The translations under genes and the position numbers were made by a program. Positions 7,520 through 15,533 of a stretch of 41,664 nucleotides of DNA are shown piece after piece. The number at the start of each line of letters is the position of its first letter. Within the stretch, counting starts at the first letter, position 1. The stretch lies in NCBI GenBank assembly GCA_020725385.1, contig DYFC01000064.1, positions 1 to 41,664 on the forward strand, read 5' to 3'. The notes below the pieces were generated by a model. The model ran no database searches, was not told where the DNA came from, and saw only the letters and a program-made list of their open reading frames with translations. Source of the DNA: Nitrospira japonica. Lineage in GTDB: Bacteria > Nitrospirota > Thermodesulfovibrionia > Thermodesulfovibrionales > SM23-35.

Positions 7520-8173
7520 TTAAATACCTGCTTTAAGTTTTCCCGGTCTCATATTTTTAGACCAATCCTTAGGACTGTTAATATTTTTTAAATCATCAAT
7601 TTTATCGAGTTCTTTCATTCTTTCATATATAAGTAACCACGCACACGGAGTTTCTGGATTCGCTTCACACTTGCCGTTTTTTGAGCCGCCACATGGACCG
7701 TTTAACAATCCCTTTGGACATCTTGTTACAGGACATATGCCACCGGTTAAAGAAAGAATACAATCTCCGCAAGCAGCACACATCTCGATGAAATTTCCTT
7801 CTTCATCGGAAACACCTATAAATTTTGTATTCATTGCAGGAAATACCGGAATTTTTCTGAATTTTTCCGAAAGAGCCTGAACACCTGCTCCGCATGCCAT
7901 TGAAAGAACAGCATCAGATTCTTCAATATCTTTTTTTATATTTTCCAGGTATTTTGGTTCGCATTGTCTTGAAATGGTCTTGCCTTTCAAGATTCTTTTT
8001 TCTTTATTATTACGACTCGAAATACGTAATGCAGAAGATAGAAGTTCGACCTGTTTCTGTCCTCCTGTAAGGCAGACACTTACACATTCACCACAACCAA
8101 CAATAAGAACCCTCTTAAAATTTTCTATCATCTTTTTTATATCTTTTAAAGATTTAATTTCTGCTATTACCAT
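7520..8173 (-). CDS. metV: Methylene-tetrahydrofolate reductase partner MetV (MTHFR_C zinc/Fe-S protein)
   Basis: This 217-residue protein matches the MetV family (methylene-THF reductase C-terminal domain). It is rich in cysteines: GCGECVSVC near residue 28, a SRQCEPKYL segment, MACGAGVQAL, CAACGDC near 131-137, then ITRCPKG-type and LLNGPCGG segments and a final ETPCAW. In Moorella and Acetobacterium MetV binds Fe-S clusters and zinc and passes electrons to MetF. GAAGGTGA precedes the ATG by about 5 nt. The gene follows the fused oxidoreductase gene by 36 bp, which makes that protein the natural candidate for electron input. Confidence 0.88.
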   Translation of the reverse strand: MVIAEIKSLKDIKKMIENFKRVLIVGCGECVSVCLTGGQKQVELLSSALRISSRNNKEKRILKGKTISRQCEPKYLENIKKDIEESDAVLSMACGAGVQALSEKFRKIPVFPAMNTKFIGVSDEEGNFIEMCAACGDCILSLTGGICPVTRCPKGLLNGPCGGSKNGKCEANPETPCAWLLIYERMKELDKIDDLKNINSPKDWSKNMRPGKLKAGI

Positions 8174-8209
8174 GCTGTCACCTTCTTTAATTGAAATATT
8201 CTTTGAATT

Positions 8210-10147
8210 TTAATCATAAACTATTGTCAATTGCTCCGGATCCAGACCGCTTTCTTCAAGTATCTTCTTTGCTTCATTCACATGTTTGTTTAACCAGTTT
8301 CCACATTCTTTAAAATGACACTCCCTGTCTTTACATGCAAGAATTTTAACTTTAGTACAACCTTCTTCAAATGGTTTTATAAACTGCGAAATATCAATTC
8401 TTGCAACACAAGGTTTGCCTATTGATATTCCTTTTGAGATTTCTGTTTCAGGTTTTACTGCCTTCTTATAATGGCAGTAAAATTCTATTTCAGAAGCATT
8501 ATCTGTAATATTTTTTACTGCATCTATCGCATGTTGCAATTTATTCATACTTTGTTCTCTTGTCTCAAGTTTCATATCAATTGCAAGCGCAGGACACTCG
8601 GATGCACAAATGCCGCAAGCCTGACACTGACTTATATCAATTTTTGGTTTATCATCCGAAGCAACAGGAACATTGTAAGGACAAACACGTACACAATTAA
8701 GACACCTGACACAATCATCAGAAATTTCAGCTCCTGCCCCGCAATTAAGGCACCGTTGAGCTTCTGAAATCGCTTGTTCCCAGGTAAATCCAAGATTAAC
8801 TTCCTTAAAACTCTTGATTCTTTCTTCAACGGTCAATTGCGCCATTTTTTGTTGGGGTCTTTTTTCTATGAGCGGAATAATTTTTTCATCAAGAGGCCTT
8901 AATACAGTTGGCTCTTCATTTTCTTTTGGTGGTAAACTGCGTAAATATCTGTGTATTGCTATTGCAGCTCTTTTACCCGAAGCTATTGCATCAATTACAC
9001 TCATAGGTCCGCTTACAACATCACCACCAGCGAATACTCCTTTAAGGTTAGTAGTTCCGGTATCGTCTTTTACTACTATAGTGCCCCTTTTCCCCGATAT
9101 TTTCTCTATATCCTTAATATCATCTGTTCTTGGATTGTATCCTATAGCTAAAATTACAGCATCTGCCATTATTTCAAATTCAGAGTCTTCAACTGGCACC
9201 AATCTTCTCCTTCTTGATTCATCAGCTACAAAACGCATTTCAGTACAACGAATTTTTTCGATCCTGCCTCTTCCAATAAATTCCAATGGAGCAGAAAGAT
9301 AACGGAATTTCACACCTTCGCTTTCAGCTTCTTCTACTTCAATTCTTCCAGCAGGCATTTCATTTATAGTTCGTCTATATAAAACCGTGACATCTGGAGA
9401 ACCAAGCCTAATACAAGTTCGGGCAGCATCAAGAGCAGTATGTCCGCCTCCAATAATAACTACCTTTTGTCCGAGATATGGCCTTTGTCCTCTACTAACC
9501 TGTTTTAGAAATTCTACTGCAGTGATAACTCCAGGTAGTTCTATTCCTTTACATTTAGGAAACATGCTTTTTTCGCTGCCAAGTGCAATAAAAACCGCCT
9601 GATACTCTTTCATTAGTTCATCAACTGTAATATCTTTTCCAAGAGCAGTATTGGTTCTTGCCTCAACACCCAATGATAATATACGTTCAATATCATTCAT
9701 TACAACATTCTTGGGCAATCTATATTCAGGAACTCCACGTGTCATCATTCCACCTAATTCATCATGAGCTTCATAGACAACAACATTGTATCCGAGTAAT
9801 GCAAGGTCATGAGCTGCTGTTAAACCTGATGGACCACCGCCTACTATAGCGACTTTTTCTGTATAATAAGGACCTGTTTTGAAAACATCTTTTTGTTCCA
9901 TCGTTTCATCAGAAGCAAATCTTTTTAATGAAGCTATTGCAATCGGTTCGTCAATTTGCCCGCGTCTGCATGCAGACTCACATGCGCGGGTACATATTCT
10001 TCCACATACAGATGGAAAAGGATTAACCTCTCGAATTATTCTTATTGCTTCGGATACATCACCTTTTGAAATCGCATAGACATAACCACGAACATCTGTT
10101 CGAATTGGACATGCAGCCTGACAGGGAGGCATAGCATTAACGCTCAT
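8210..10147 (-). CDS. GltD-like FAD/NAD(P)H oxidoreductase fused to 2x[4Fe-4S] and MvhD-like domain
   Basis: This cytoplasmic protein of about 645 residues has four parts. The N-terminal cysteine cluster resembles glutamate synthase small subunit (CQAACPIRTD, CGRICTRACESAC). A two-dinucleotide flavoprotein core follows, with FAD site GGGPSGLTAAH (about 101) and NAD(P)H site IIGGGHTALDAAR (about 234). Next are two ferredoxin motifs (CVRCLNCVRVCP, CQACGICASECP, about 480-530). Last is a C-terminal domain resembling MvhD/FlpD, with FYCHY, CVARID and ACKDRECHFKECGN. MvhD is the small Fe-S subunit linking hydrogenase or formate dehydrogenase to heterodisulfide reductase. ATG 10147 is chosen because GGAGG lies 9 nt upstream; the longer TTG at 10156 would abut it. 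It leads the metV-DUF2520-purD-metF operon, so NAD(P)H-dependent electron supply to MetFV is likely (inference). Confidence 0.85.
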   Translation of the reverse strand: MSVNAMPPCQAACPIRTDVRGYVYAISKGDVSEAIRIIREVNPFPSVCGRICTRACESACRRGQIDEPIAIASLKRFASDETMEQKDVFKTGPYYTEKVAIVGGGPSGLTAAHDLALLGYNVVVYEAHDELGGMMTRGVPEYRLPKNVVMNDIERILSLGVEARTNTALGKDITVDELMKEYQAVFIALGSEKSMFPKCKGIELPGVITAVEFLKQVSRGQRPYLGQKVVIIGGGHTALDAARTCIRLGSPDVTVLYRRTINEMPAGRIEVEEAESEGVKFRYLSAPLEFIGRGRIEKIRCTEMRFVADESRRRRLVPVEDSEFEIMADAVILAIGYNPRTDDIKDIEKISGKRGTIVVKDDTGTTNLKGVFAGGDVVSGPMSVIDAIASGKRAAIAIHRYLRSLPPKENEEPTVLRPLDEKIIPLIEKRPQQKMAQLTVEERIKSFKEVNLGFTWEQAISEAQRCLNCGAGAEISDDCVRCLNCVRVCPYNVPVASDDKPKIDISQCQACGICASECPALAIDMKLETREQSMNKLQHAIDAVKNITDNASEIEFYCHYKKAVKPETEISKGISIGKPCVARIDISQFIKPFEEGCTKVKILACKDRECHFKECGNWLNKHVNEAKKILEESGLDPEQLTIVYD

Positions 10148-10480
10148 ATCAATCAACCTCCTTTTTAATTATTAATATACTTGGTTCCTCTCCAATTTAG
10201 TTGCTTCAAAACTCTCTTTTGACACTCTTGCTAAAACCTTCTGTGTCATTCCTGCGCAAGCAGGAATCCAGTTTTATCCTCTGTCATACCATGACCCTCT
10301 GGTCAAGCCAGAGGATAAACTTGACCAGATAATCCAGTAATTACCTGTCATACCACAACTTGATTGTGGTATCCAGTGATAAGCCTTAATTTCTGGATTC
10401 CCCGATCAAGTCGGGGAATGACAGTTTGTCAACTTATTCAACAACTTTTTGTGAGAAAAACTTTACATTTCTACTATATA
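10148..10480. other. Intergenic region packed with palindromic repeats
   Basis: The 460 bp between the oxidoreductase gene and folD hold no gene. They contain the ribosome site and probable promoter area of the oxidoreductase operon (10148-10240), four palindromic repeat units (10244-10423), and then the TTAA-ended element at 10481-10611. Confidence 0.6.
10244..10423. repeat. Cluster of four palindromic repeat units (REP/BIME-like)
   Basis: Units at 10244-10271, 10282-10337 and 10346-10376 read tgtcat...atccag. A fourth at 10393-10423 reads the opposite way, ctggatt...aatgaca. Each has a self-complementary centre, for example CCCCGAtcaagTCGGGG in the last. Ends are conserved while centres vary, as in bacterial REP/BIME elements. 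The inverted unit is nearly identical to the one at 24437-24467. Confidence 0.75.
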
Positions 10481-10611
10481 TTAACCTAAAAAATGTATTT
10501 AAAATAATGCAGATGTTACGAAATCCGTTATTAGTATCCGTTTGTCATCCGTATAAAAAAATACGGACACGTGAAACGTTTTTCGTGCAATGGCTGAATT
10601 ATTTTAGTTAA
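10481..10611. mobile_element. MITE-like element with TTAA ends, copy 1
   Basis: The 131-bp element starts TTAACCTAAAAAATG and continues to aataatgcagatgttacga. It ends with gcaatggctgaattatttt then AGTTAA, an imperfect inverted repeat of the start. It encodes nothing. Its first 45 bp match 41482-41526 and its last 27 bp match 41638-41664 and 28575-28601. The final TTAA supplies the TAA stop codon of folD. Size, terminal repeats and TTAA ends suggest a non-autonomous transposable element. Confidence 0.6.
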
Positions 10612-11474
10612 ATTATTCCTCCATGCATCTTAGCTGACTGAACAGTATTTTTCATCAGCATAACAATAGTCATCGGACCCACACCACCCGGGACAGGCGT
10701 TATTGCTTTTGCTTTCTCTTTCACTGAGTCAAAATCAACATCACCACAGAGACCTGATTCAAGTCTATTTACTCCAACATCTATTACTACAACTCCCTCT
10801 TTAACCATATCACCGGTAATAGCTTTTGGTTTTCCAACTGCTACTATCAATATATCAGCTCTTCTTGTATGAGAAGCGAGGTCTTTTGTTCCTGTATGAC
10901 AGATTGTAACAGTAGCATTTCCACCTTTTTTCTGAACGAGCATATTTGCAATTGGCTTCCCAACAATATTGCTTCTTCCAACTACAACAACATCTGCTCC
11001 ATTTGTTTCTGTATTAGTGCGTCTTAAAAGTTCAAGTATTCCATTAGGTGTGCATGGCAAAAAACATGGTTCACCAAGCATCATTTTACCAACGTTCACA
11101 GGATGAAAACCATCAACATCTTTGGAAGGGTCAATCGCATAAAGTACATTTGTTTCATTTATTCCTTTTGGCAAAGGCAACTGAACTAAAATTCCATGTA
11201 TTTTTGGATTATTATTTAATTTATCTATTAAAGATAATAATTCTGTCTCACTCGTGTTACCCGGAAGGTCGATTCTTTCCGAATAAATCCCAAGTTCCTT
11301 GCATGCTTTTTCTTTTGCTCCAACATAGACTTTTGATGCTTCGTTGTCTCCTACAAGAACTGTAGCTAATCCAGGAATAATATTGTGTTTTTCCTTTAAG
11401 TTAGCTATCTCGACTTTAAGTTCTTCTTTTATTTGTTTTGATATTTCCGAACCCTTAATTAACTCTGCAGACAT
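10608..11474 (-). CDS. folD: Bifunctional methylene-THF dehydrogenase/methenyl-THF cyclohydrolase
   Basis: This 288-residue enzyme interconverts 5,10-methylene-, methenyl- and 10-formyl-THF, using NAD(P). Visible motifs are YVGAKEKACKELGI with the catalytic lysine (about 50-63), LVQLPLPKGI (about 95-104), DVDGFHPVNVGKM (about 119-131), GRSNIVGKPIANML (about 164-177) and the C-terminal TPVPGGVGPMT. AAAGGAGA lies about 10 nt before the ATG. FolE is encoded 41 bp upstream on the same strand. In a folate-dependent C1 pathway FolD works directly before MetFV. The stop codon lies in the terminal TTAA of the repeat element downstream. Confidence 0.96.
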   Translation of the reverse strand: MSAELIKGSEISKQIKEELKVEIANLKEKHNIIPGLATVLVGDNEASKVYVGAKEKACKELGIYSERIDLPGNTSETELLSLIDKLNNNPKIHGILVQLPLPKGINETNVLYAIDPSKDVDGFHPVNVGKMMLGEPCFLPCTPNGILELLRRTNTETNGADVVVVGRSNIVGKPIANMLVQKKGGNATVTICHTGTKDLASHTRRADILIVAVGKPKAITGDMVKEGVVVIDVGVNRLESGLCGDVDFDSVKEKAKAITPVPGGVGPMTIVMLMKNTVQSAKMHGGII

Positions 11475-11515
11475 CTGTACCGTCTCCTTTCTTAAATAGG
11501 GTTTTTAATTGAAAA

Positions 11516-12079
11516 TCAATCCCTTTTCTTTATAAGTTCAAGTAGTTCTTCACGTGTAGATTGTTTGCTTCTAAATATTCCTCTAACAGCAGAAGTAACA
11601 GTTCTTGCTCCTGGCTTTTTTACTCCCCTCATGCTAAGACATAGATGTTCGGCATCAATTATAACCATAGCACCCTTTGGCTTTAGTCTTTCCATTATCA
11701 AATCAGCCAGTTGGGTAGTCATTCTTTCCTGAACCTGTAGTCTTTTTGCAAGAATTTCTACTGATTTAACAAGTTCACTTAATCCAACAATTTTTCCGCC
11801 TGATGGAATATAAGCTATATGAACTTTCCCAAAAAAAGGTATTAGATGGTGTTCGCAGAATGAATAAAATGAAATGTCTTTTAACAGAACCATTTCATCA
11901 TGGCTTTCGCCCTCTATTGCCTTGAGTAATTCTTCTGTCGGGGTCTCGTGTCCTGAAAATATTTCTTCGTACATTCGTGCGACTCTACCGGGAGTTTCGC
12001 GAATTCCAGCTCTATCAGGGTCTTCGCCGATGCCTTCAAGAATTAGTCTTACACCTTTTTCAATCTTTTTTAAATCCAT
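11516..12079 (-). CDS. folE: GTP cyclohydrolase I
   Basis: This 187-residue enzyme opens GTP to 7,8-dihydroneopterin triphosphate, the first step of folate synthesis. The zinc and active-site segment [18 protein letters not shown] (about 74-91), the [18 protein letters not shown] helix (about 115-128) and the second zinc cysteine in [17 protein letters not shown] (about 145-161) are intact. GAGG precedes the ATG by 8 nt. A near-consensus promoter lies 27-55 bp upstream of the start, so folE-folD form their own transcription unit with a short leader. Confidence 0.96.
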   Translation of the reverse strand: MDLKKIEKGVRLILEGIGEDPDRAGIRETPGRVARMYEEIFSGHETPTEELLKAIEGESHDEMVLLKDISFYSFCEHHLIPFFGKVHIAYIPSGGKIVGLSELVKSVEILAKRLQVQERMTTQLADLIMERLKPKGAMVIIDAEHLCLSMRGVKKPGARTVTSAVRGIFRSKQSTREELLELIKKRD

Positions 12080-12105
12080 TTTATTTTCCTCAAAAACGGG
12101 TTAGT

Positions 12106-12134
12106 ATTTTAGCACCTGCAATAAATATTGTCAA
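12106..12134 (-). promoter_or_regulatory. Sigma-70-type promoter of folE-folD
   Basis: On the minus strand TTGACA (12134-12129) and TAAAAT (12111-12106) are 17 bp apart. Transcription would start near 12098, about 20 nt before the folE ATG. Confidence 0.65.
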
Positions 12135-12180
12135 AGTTTTTAATTTTATATCAGCAATTCCCGGAGAATTTTAAAGATTT

Positions 12181-12256
12181 AAGATCACTCGCTGCGCTCG
12201 AAATGACAACCTTTTTTACTCTTCGTTCTTCGCTCTTTGCTCTTCGCTCTTTGCTA
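12181..12256. repeat. Degenerate palindromic unit followed by GCTCTT repeats
   Basis: The stretch 12183-12208 (gatcactcgctgcgctcg, then aaatgaca) is a half-decayed unit of the palindromic repeat family. It is followed at 12219-12256 by imperfect copies of cttcgctctttgctctt, the same family as 4306-4409. Both sit between suhB and folE. Confidence 0.45.
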
Positions 12257-12266
12257 TAACTATATA

Positions 12267-13073
12267 TCATTTATTTATAATTCCTGCAAATATTTTTCTG
12301 ATTTCTCTTAATAATTGTCTTTGAACATAAGGATTTCCTGCTACAATATTCCCCGAAAATAAAAAATCATTCTTTCCATCAAATCCTGTAATTAATCCGG
12401 CTGCTTCTTTTATTATTAATGCACCCGCAGCAATGTCCCAGGGGCTTAACCCTATTTCAAAAAAACCATCACATCTTCCGCAGGCAACATATGCAAGGTC
12501 AATGGCTGCAGAACCAGCTCTTCTTAAATCACTAACTTTCACAAAAATATTTCTAAATAGTCTTAAATAATCATTTATAAATTGTTTATGTCTAAATGGG
12601 AAACCTGTTGTTATTAAAGAATATTTTAAATTTTGTGTTTTGGAAACTTTTATTGGTTTCCCGTTAAGAAAAGAACCCTTATTCTTTATACCTGTAAATA
12701 ACTCCTCCCTGAGAGGGTCGTATATTACACCTATTATAATTTCTCTTTTATATTCAAGAGCAATTGAAATTGAAAAAACAGGATACCGGTGAATATAATT
12801 TGTAGTACCATCAAGCGGGTCTATTATCCATCGGTATAAATTACTATTTCTGTCTTTTATTGATTCTTCAGTATAAAAAGCATGAGACGGGTACTTTTTT
12901 CTTATAGCATTTATTATTATTTTTTCGGATTCAGTATCAACCTTTGTAACAAAATCGGATGCTTGTTTTTGTCCTATATCTGAAACAGACAAAGTCCCGA
13001 GTTTACTTTTAACAAAATCTCCGGCAAGAATAGCAGATTCAATCGCTGTATTTAAAAAATCATTTATTTTCAT
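12267..13073 (-). CDS. suhB: Inositol monophosphatase family protein
   Basis: This 268-residue magnesium-dependent phosphatase has the complete family signature: KVDTESE (about 44-50), FYTEES (about 67-72), WIIDPLDGTTNYIHRYPVF (about 82-100) and SPWDIAAGALIIKEAAG near 211-227. Substrates could be inositol phosphates, fructose-1,6-bisphosphate or PAP; motifs alone do not decide. The ATG overlaps the end of the 5-formyl-THF cyclo-ligase gene by 14 nt, so it is the last gene of the hisC-led operon and is probably translationally coupled. The symbol is given on family membership only. Confidence 0.85.
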   Translation of the reverse strand: MKINDFLNTAIESAILAGDFVKSKLGTLSVSDIGQKQASDFVTKVDTESEKIIINAIRKKYPSHAFYTEESIKDRNSNLYRWIIDPLDGTTNYIHRYPVFSISIALEYKREIIIGVIYDPLREELFTGIKNKGSFLNGKPIKVSKTQNLKYSLITTGFPFRHKQFINDYLRLFRNIFVKVSDLRRAGSAAIDLAYVACGRCDGFFEIGLSPWDIAAGALIIKEAAGLITGFDGKNDFLFSGNIVAGNPYVQRQLLREIRKIFAGIINK

Positions 13074-13635
13074 TGATATTAATTATCCTCTGATCTGTAA
13101 TAATTATATCAACTTTAATGTCATGGGGTTCTGAAGGAATTTCTTGAACTATCTGTTCTTCGTATGAAAGTGCAATGACAGGTGAATTAGTTTTTTTATC
13201 TGAAAGAATTATATCATAATAACCGCCACCATAACCTATTCTATTACCATATATATCAAAACTTACACCCGGAACTATAATTAAGTCAACATCGTTTATT
13301 CCGGCTCTTTTACTCTCATCGGGTGCCGGTTCATATATTCCCATATAGCCTGAATTCAGATCCTTTGTACTTTCAATTTCATATAGATATAATTTCCTTT
13401 CTTTCTTTTCAACTTTCGGAACTATAACCTTTTTTCCTGTAATTAGAGAATGCTCTATTATCGAAAAAGTATCTACCTCGGATCTGAATGAAACATAAAT
13501 AAATACGCTTTTCGCTTTTATAAACTCGGGAAGAGAAAATAATTTATGTTTTATGCTTTCATCTTTTAAAAATCTATTATCTTCCGGGATCAAATCCCTT
13601 TTTAGAATAATTTCTCTTCTTATCTTATCCTTCAA
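13060..13635 (-). CDS. fau: 5-formyltetrahydrofolate cyclo-ligase
   Basis: This 191-residue enzyme (YgfA/MTHFS family) converts 5-formyl-THF to 5,10-methenyl-THF with ATP, recovering a stored or inhibitory folate form. The glycine-rich signature RIGYGGGYYD (about 133-142) and the upstream VPGVSFD segment are clear. The N-terminal basic helix (KIRREIILKRD) is also normal. It begins at TTG 13635 in a TTGA overlap with the stop of the exchanger gene. The ribosome site is weak, so coupling is likely. It supports the folate one-carbon theme of this region. Confidence 0.92.
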   Translation of the reverse strand: MKDKIRREIILKRDLIPEDNRFLKDESIKHKLFSLPEFIKAKSVFIYVSFRSEVDTFSIIEHSLITGKKVIVPKVEKKERKLYLYEIESTKDLNSGYMGIYEPAPDESKRAGINDVDLIIVPGVSFDIYGNRIGYGGGYYDIILSDKKTNSPVIALSYEEQIVQEIPSEPHDIKVDIIITDQRIININENK

Positions 13636-14663
13636 ATTAAATTTCCCGAGAAAAGAACAATTGCATATAAAAAATAAAAACTACCGCATAAAAGCAAAGT
13701 CAAAGGTGATAGCTTCTTCCTTATATTAAGTTCCGTAAGTATAATAATTGAGGAAATTATCGCAAATATAGCTGAAAGCAATGCCATTCCTGTAATCTTC
13801 CATTCTGTGAATAAAAGCCCTACAGTTACAGGAAATGTTGCTTGAAATACCATTGCACCGGTAATATTTCCAAGAGCAAGCGTATCCCTTCCTTTCCATG
13901 TCCATGTAACGCTGTTAAATTTTTCAGGAAGTTCTGTTGCAACAGGAGCAAGTAACAAAGCAAAAATCAAAGGATCCATACCGAATCTTATTGAAATATG
14001 CTCAAGACTTTCTACAAAAGTATGAGCTCCTTTAATCATTATTGTTAGTGCCCCAAGAACCTGCAAAAGAATAAGAATTATTGAAGGATTCTCTGTCCCT
14101 GAAAATCCAAAATATTTTAGTAATTTAACTAAATACATTTCCTCTGAATGTTCAATATCTCCACTTTCACCTATTAATGTCCTGTAAATATAAAATATAT
14201 ACCCGAAGACTAAAATAATTGATATTGAAACTAAAAAGATATGGGATCTTCCAAATAATGCAGGCAGACTTACAGCAATAGAATACATACAAAGAAAAAA
14301 TATTAGATCTCTTATTGTTGATTTATATTCTACTTTAAGCTCAAATCTCCTTTTTTTTCTAAAAAAAGCAATTGTAACTGTAATTCCCACAAGAAACATT
14401 GCGATTGTAGAAAGCATAAAAGGAGCTCCAAGAATAGCGCCGACCCCTATATCCTTTGCGGATTTTCCTGCGTAGAAAAAAATAGCAACCATGGGTAAAA
14501 TTGTCTCGGGTAACGCAGTACCAACAGCAGCAAGAATACTCCCAACAACAGCCTGGGAGAGTGAAAACCTTTTACCCAGTGTTTCAATTCCATTTGTAAA
14601 AAACTCGGCTGATACAAGAATTATTAAAAGTCCGAGAATTAGAAACAAGATTTCTAAAAACAT
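13632..14663 (-). CDS. Sodium/calcium exchanger family membrane protein
   Basis: This 343-residue integral membrane protein of the Ca2+:cation antiporter superfamily has about 10 hydrophobic segments and two inverted alpha repeats. The first is SILAAVGTALPETILPMVA (about 37-55). The second holds APVATELPEKFNSVTW, then LGNITGAMVFQAT near 258-270. The central loop carries acidic residues (GESGDIEHSEE). I place the start at ATG 14663, overlapping the upstream stop as TAATG. A longer frame from TTG 14687 adds SCFSYTL with no ribosome site. The ion specificity is not determined. It sits between a universal stress protein and a folate enzyme, so co-transcription is clear but a shared role is not. 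Confidence 0.85.
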   Translation of the reverse strand: MFLEILFLILGLLIILVSAEFFTNGIETLGKRFSLSQAVVGSILAAVGTALPETILPMVAIFFYAGKSAKDIGVGAILGAPFMLSTIAMFLVGITVTIAFFRKKRRFELKVEYKSTIRDLIFFLCMYSIAVSLPALFGRSHIFLVSISIILVFGYIFYIYRTLIGESGDIEHSEEMYLVKLLKYFGFSGTENPSIILILLQVLGALTIMIKGAHTFVESLEHISIRFGMDPLIFALLLAPVATELPEKFNSVTWTWKGRDTLALGNITGAMVFQATFPVTVGLLFTEWKITGMALLSAIFAIISSIIILTELNIRKKLSPLTLLLCGSFYFLYAIVLFSGNLI

Positions 14664-15517
14664 TAATGTATAACTAAAACAGGACAATCAGATTTTTTCA
14701 ATACCGAATCCGTAACACTACCTATTAATAAACCTTTTATAAGACCAAGACCTCTCGCTCCAATAACAATCAAATCTATTTCTTTTCTTTTTGCATGTAA
14801 AACAATCTTTTCGGATGGCTCTCCTTCATATACAAAAGAATTTGCTATTATCTTATTTTTATTCAATATTTCCGAGATGTTATTTATTGTACCTTCATAT
14901 AATGGTTTAACTATTTCATCATATCTTATTTTTTTGTATATCCTTTTATTAGATATAAATTCAGGTAAAACATGAATCACGTCTAATTCGGAACCAAATA
15001 TGGAAGCCAATTTACTTGCTTCAATCAGTGCTTTTTCAGAAATACCGGAAAAATCATAAGGGCATAATATCTTTTTAATGAGAATATCCTCAAATGATAT
15101 ATGCCTGACTTCTTTACCCTTTACTACCAGCATAGGAACTTTAAGGCTTTTAATTAATTTCTCGGAACTGCTTCTTCTTAGAGGATGATGTGCGAAACCC
15201 AGGATAACAAGATCTGCTTGAGAGTCCTTTAAAGCTTTTTTAAACGATTCCTGAAGTCTTCCGGTTAGTATTTTTGTTTGAATATTTATTTCACTTTCAG
15301 AAAGCGACTTTTTAATATTATTTAATTTTACTTGAGCTTCTTTGCTTTCGTCTTTAATATACGATTCTAAATACATTGGAGGTGTCACAAGATAATCTAT
15401 AACATAAATCAAATCAAGAGAGGCATTGAAAATCTTTGCAAAAAAAGCCGAGTAAGCAAGAACTTTCTCGGTTTCTTTTCCAAAATCAATTCCAGAAAGT
15501 ATTCTCTTGATTTCCAT
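14663..15517 (-). CDS. Universal stress protein, two tandem UspA domains
   Basis: This 284-residue cytoplasmic protein has two UspA folds (about 1-140 and 145-284). The second keeps the ATP-binding signature GARGLGLIKGLLIGSVTDS (G-2x-G-9x-G-S) near 254-272. The first has a divergent version (GFAHHPLRRSSSEKLIKS), so probably only one domain binds nucleotide. It starts 16 bp after the CooC-like gene with no clear ribosome site, and its stop overlaps the exchanger gene. Tandem UspA proteins are often coupled to transporters, which may explain the pairing with the exchanger, but that is inference. Confidence 0.88.
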   Translation of the reverse strand: MEIKRILSGIDFGKETEKVLAYSAFFAKIFNASLDLIYVIDYLVTPPMYLESYIKDESKEAQVKLNNIKKSLSESEINIQTKILTGRLQESFKKALKDSQADLVILGFAHHPLRRSSSEKLIKSLKVPMLVVKGKEVRHISFEDILIKKILCPYDFSGISEKALIEASKLASIFGSELDVIHVLPEFISNKRIYKKIRYDEIVKPLYEGTINNISEILNKNKIIANSFVYEGEPSEKIVLHAKRKEIDLIVIGARGLGLIKGLLIGSVTDSVLKKSDCPVLVIH

Positions 15518-15533
15518 ATAATTACAATAAATA

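Noticed and set aside
8814..9302. Plus-strand open frame of 162 codons
   Set aside because: It is antisense to the GltD-like core, whose motifs are clear, and is Ser/Leu-rich as such shadows are.
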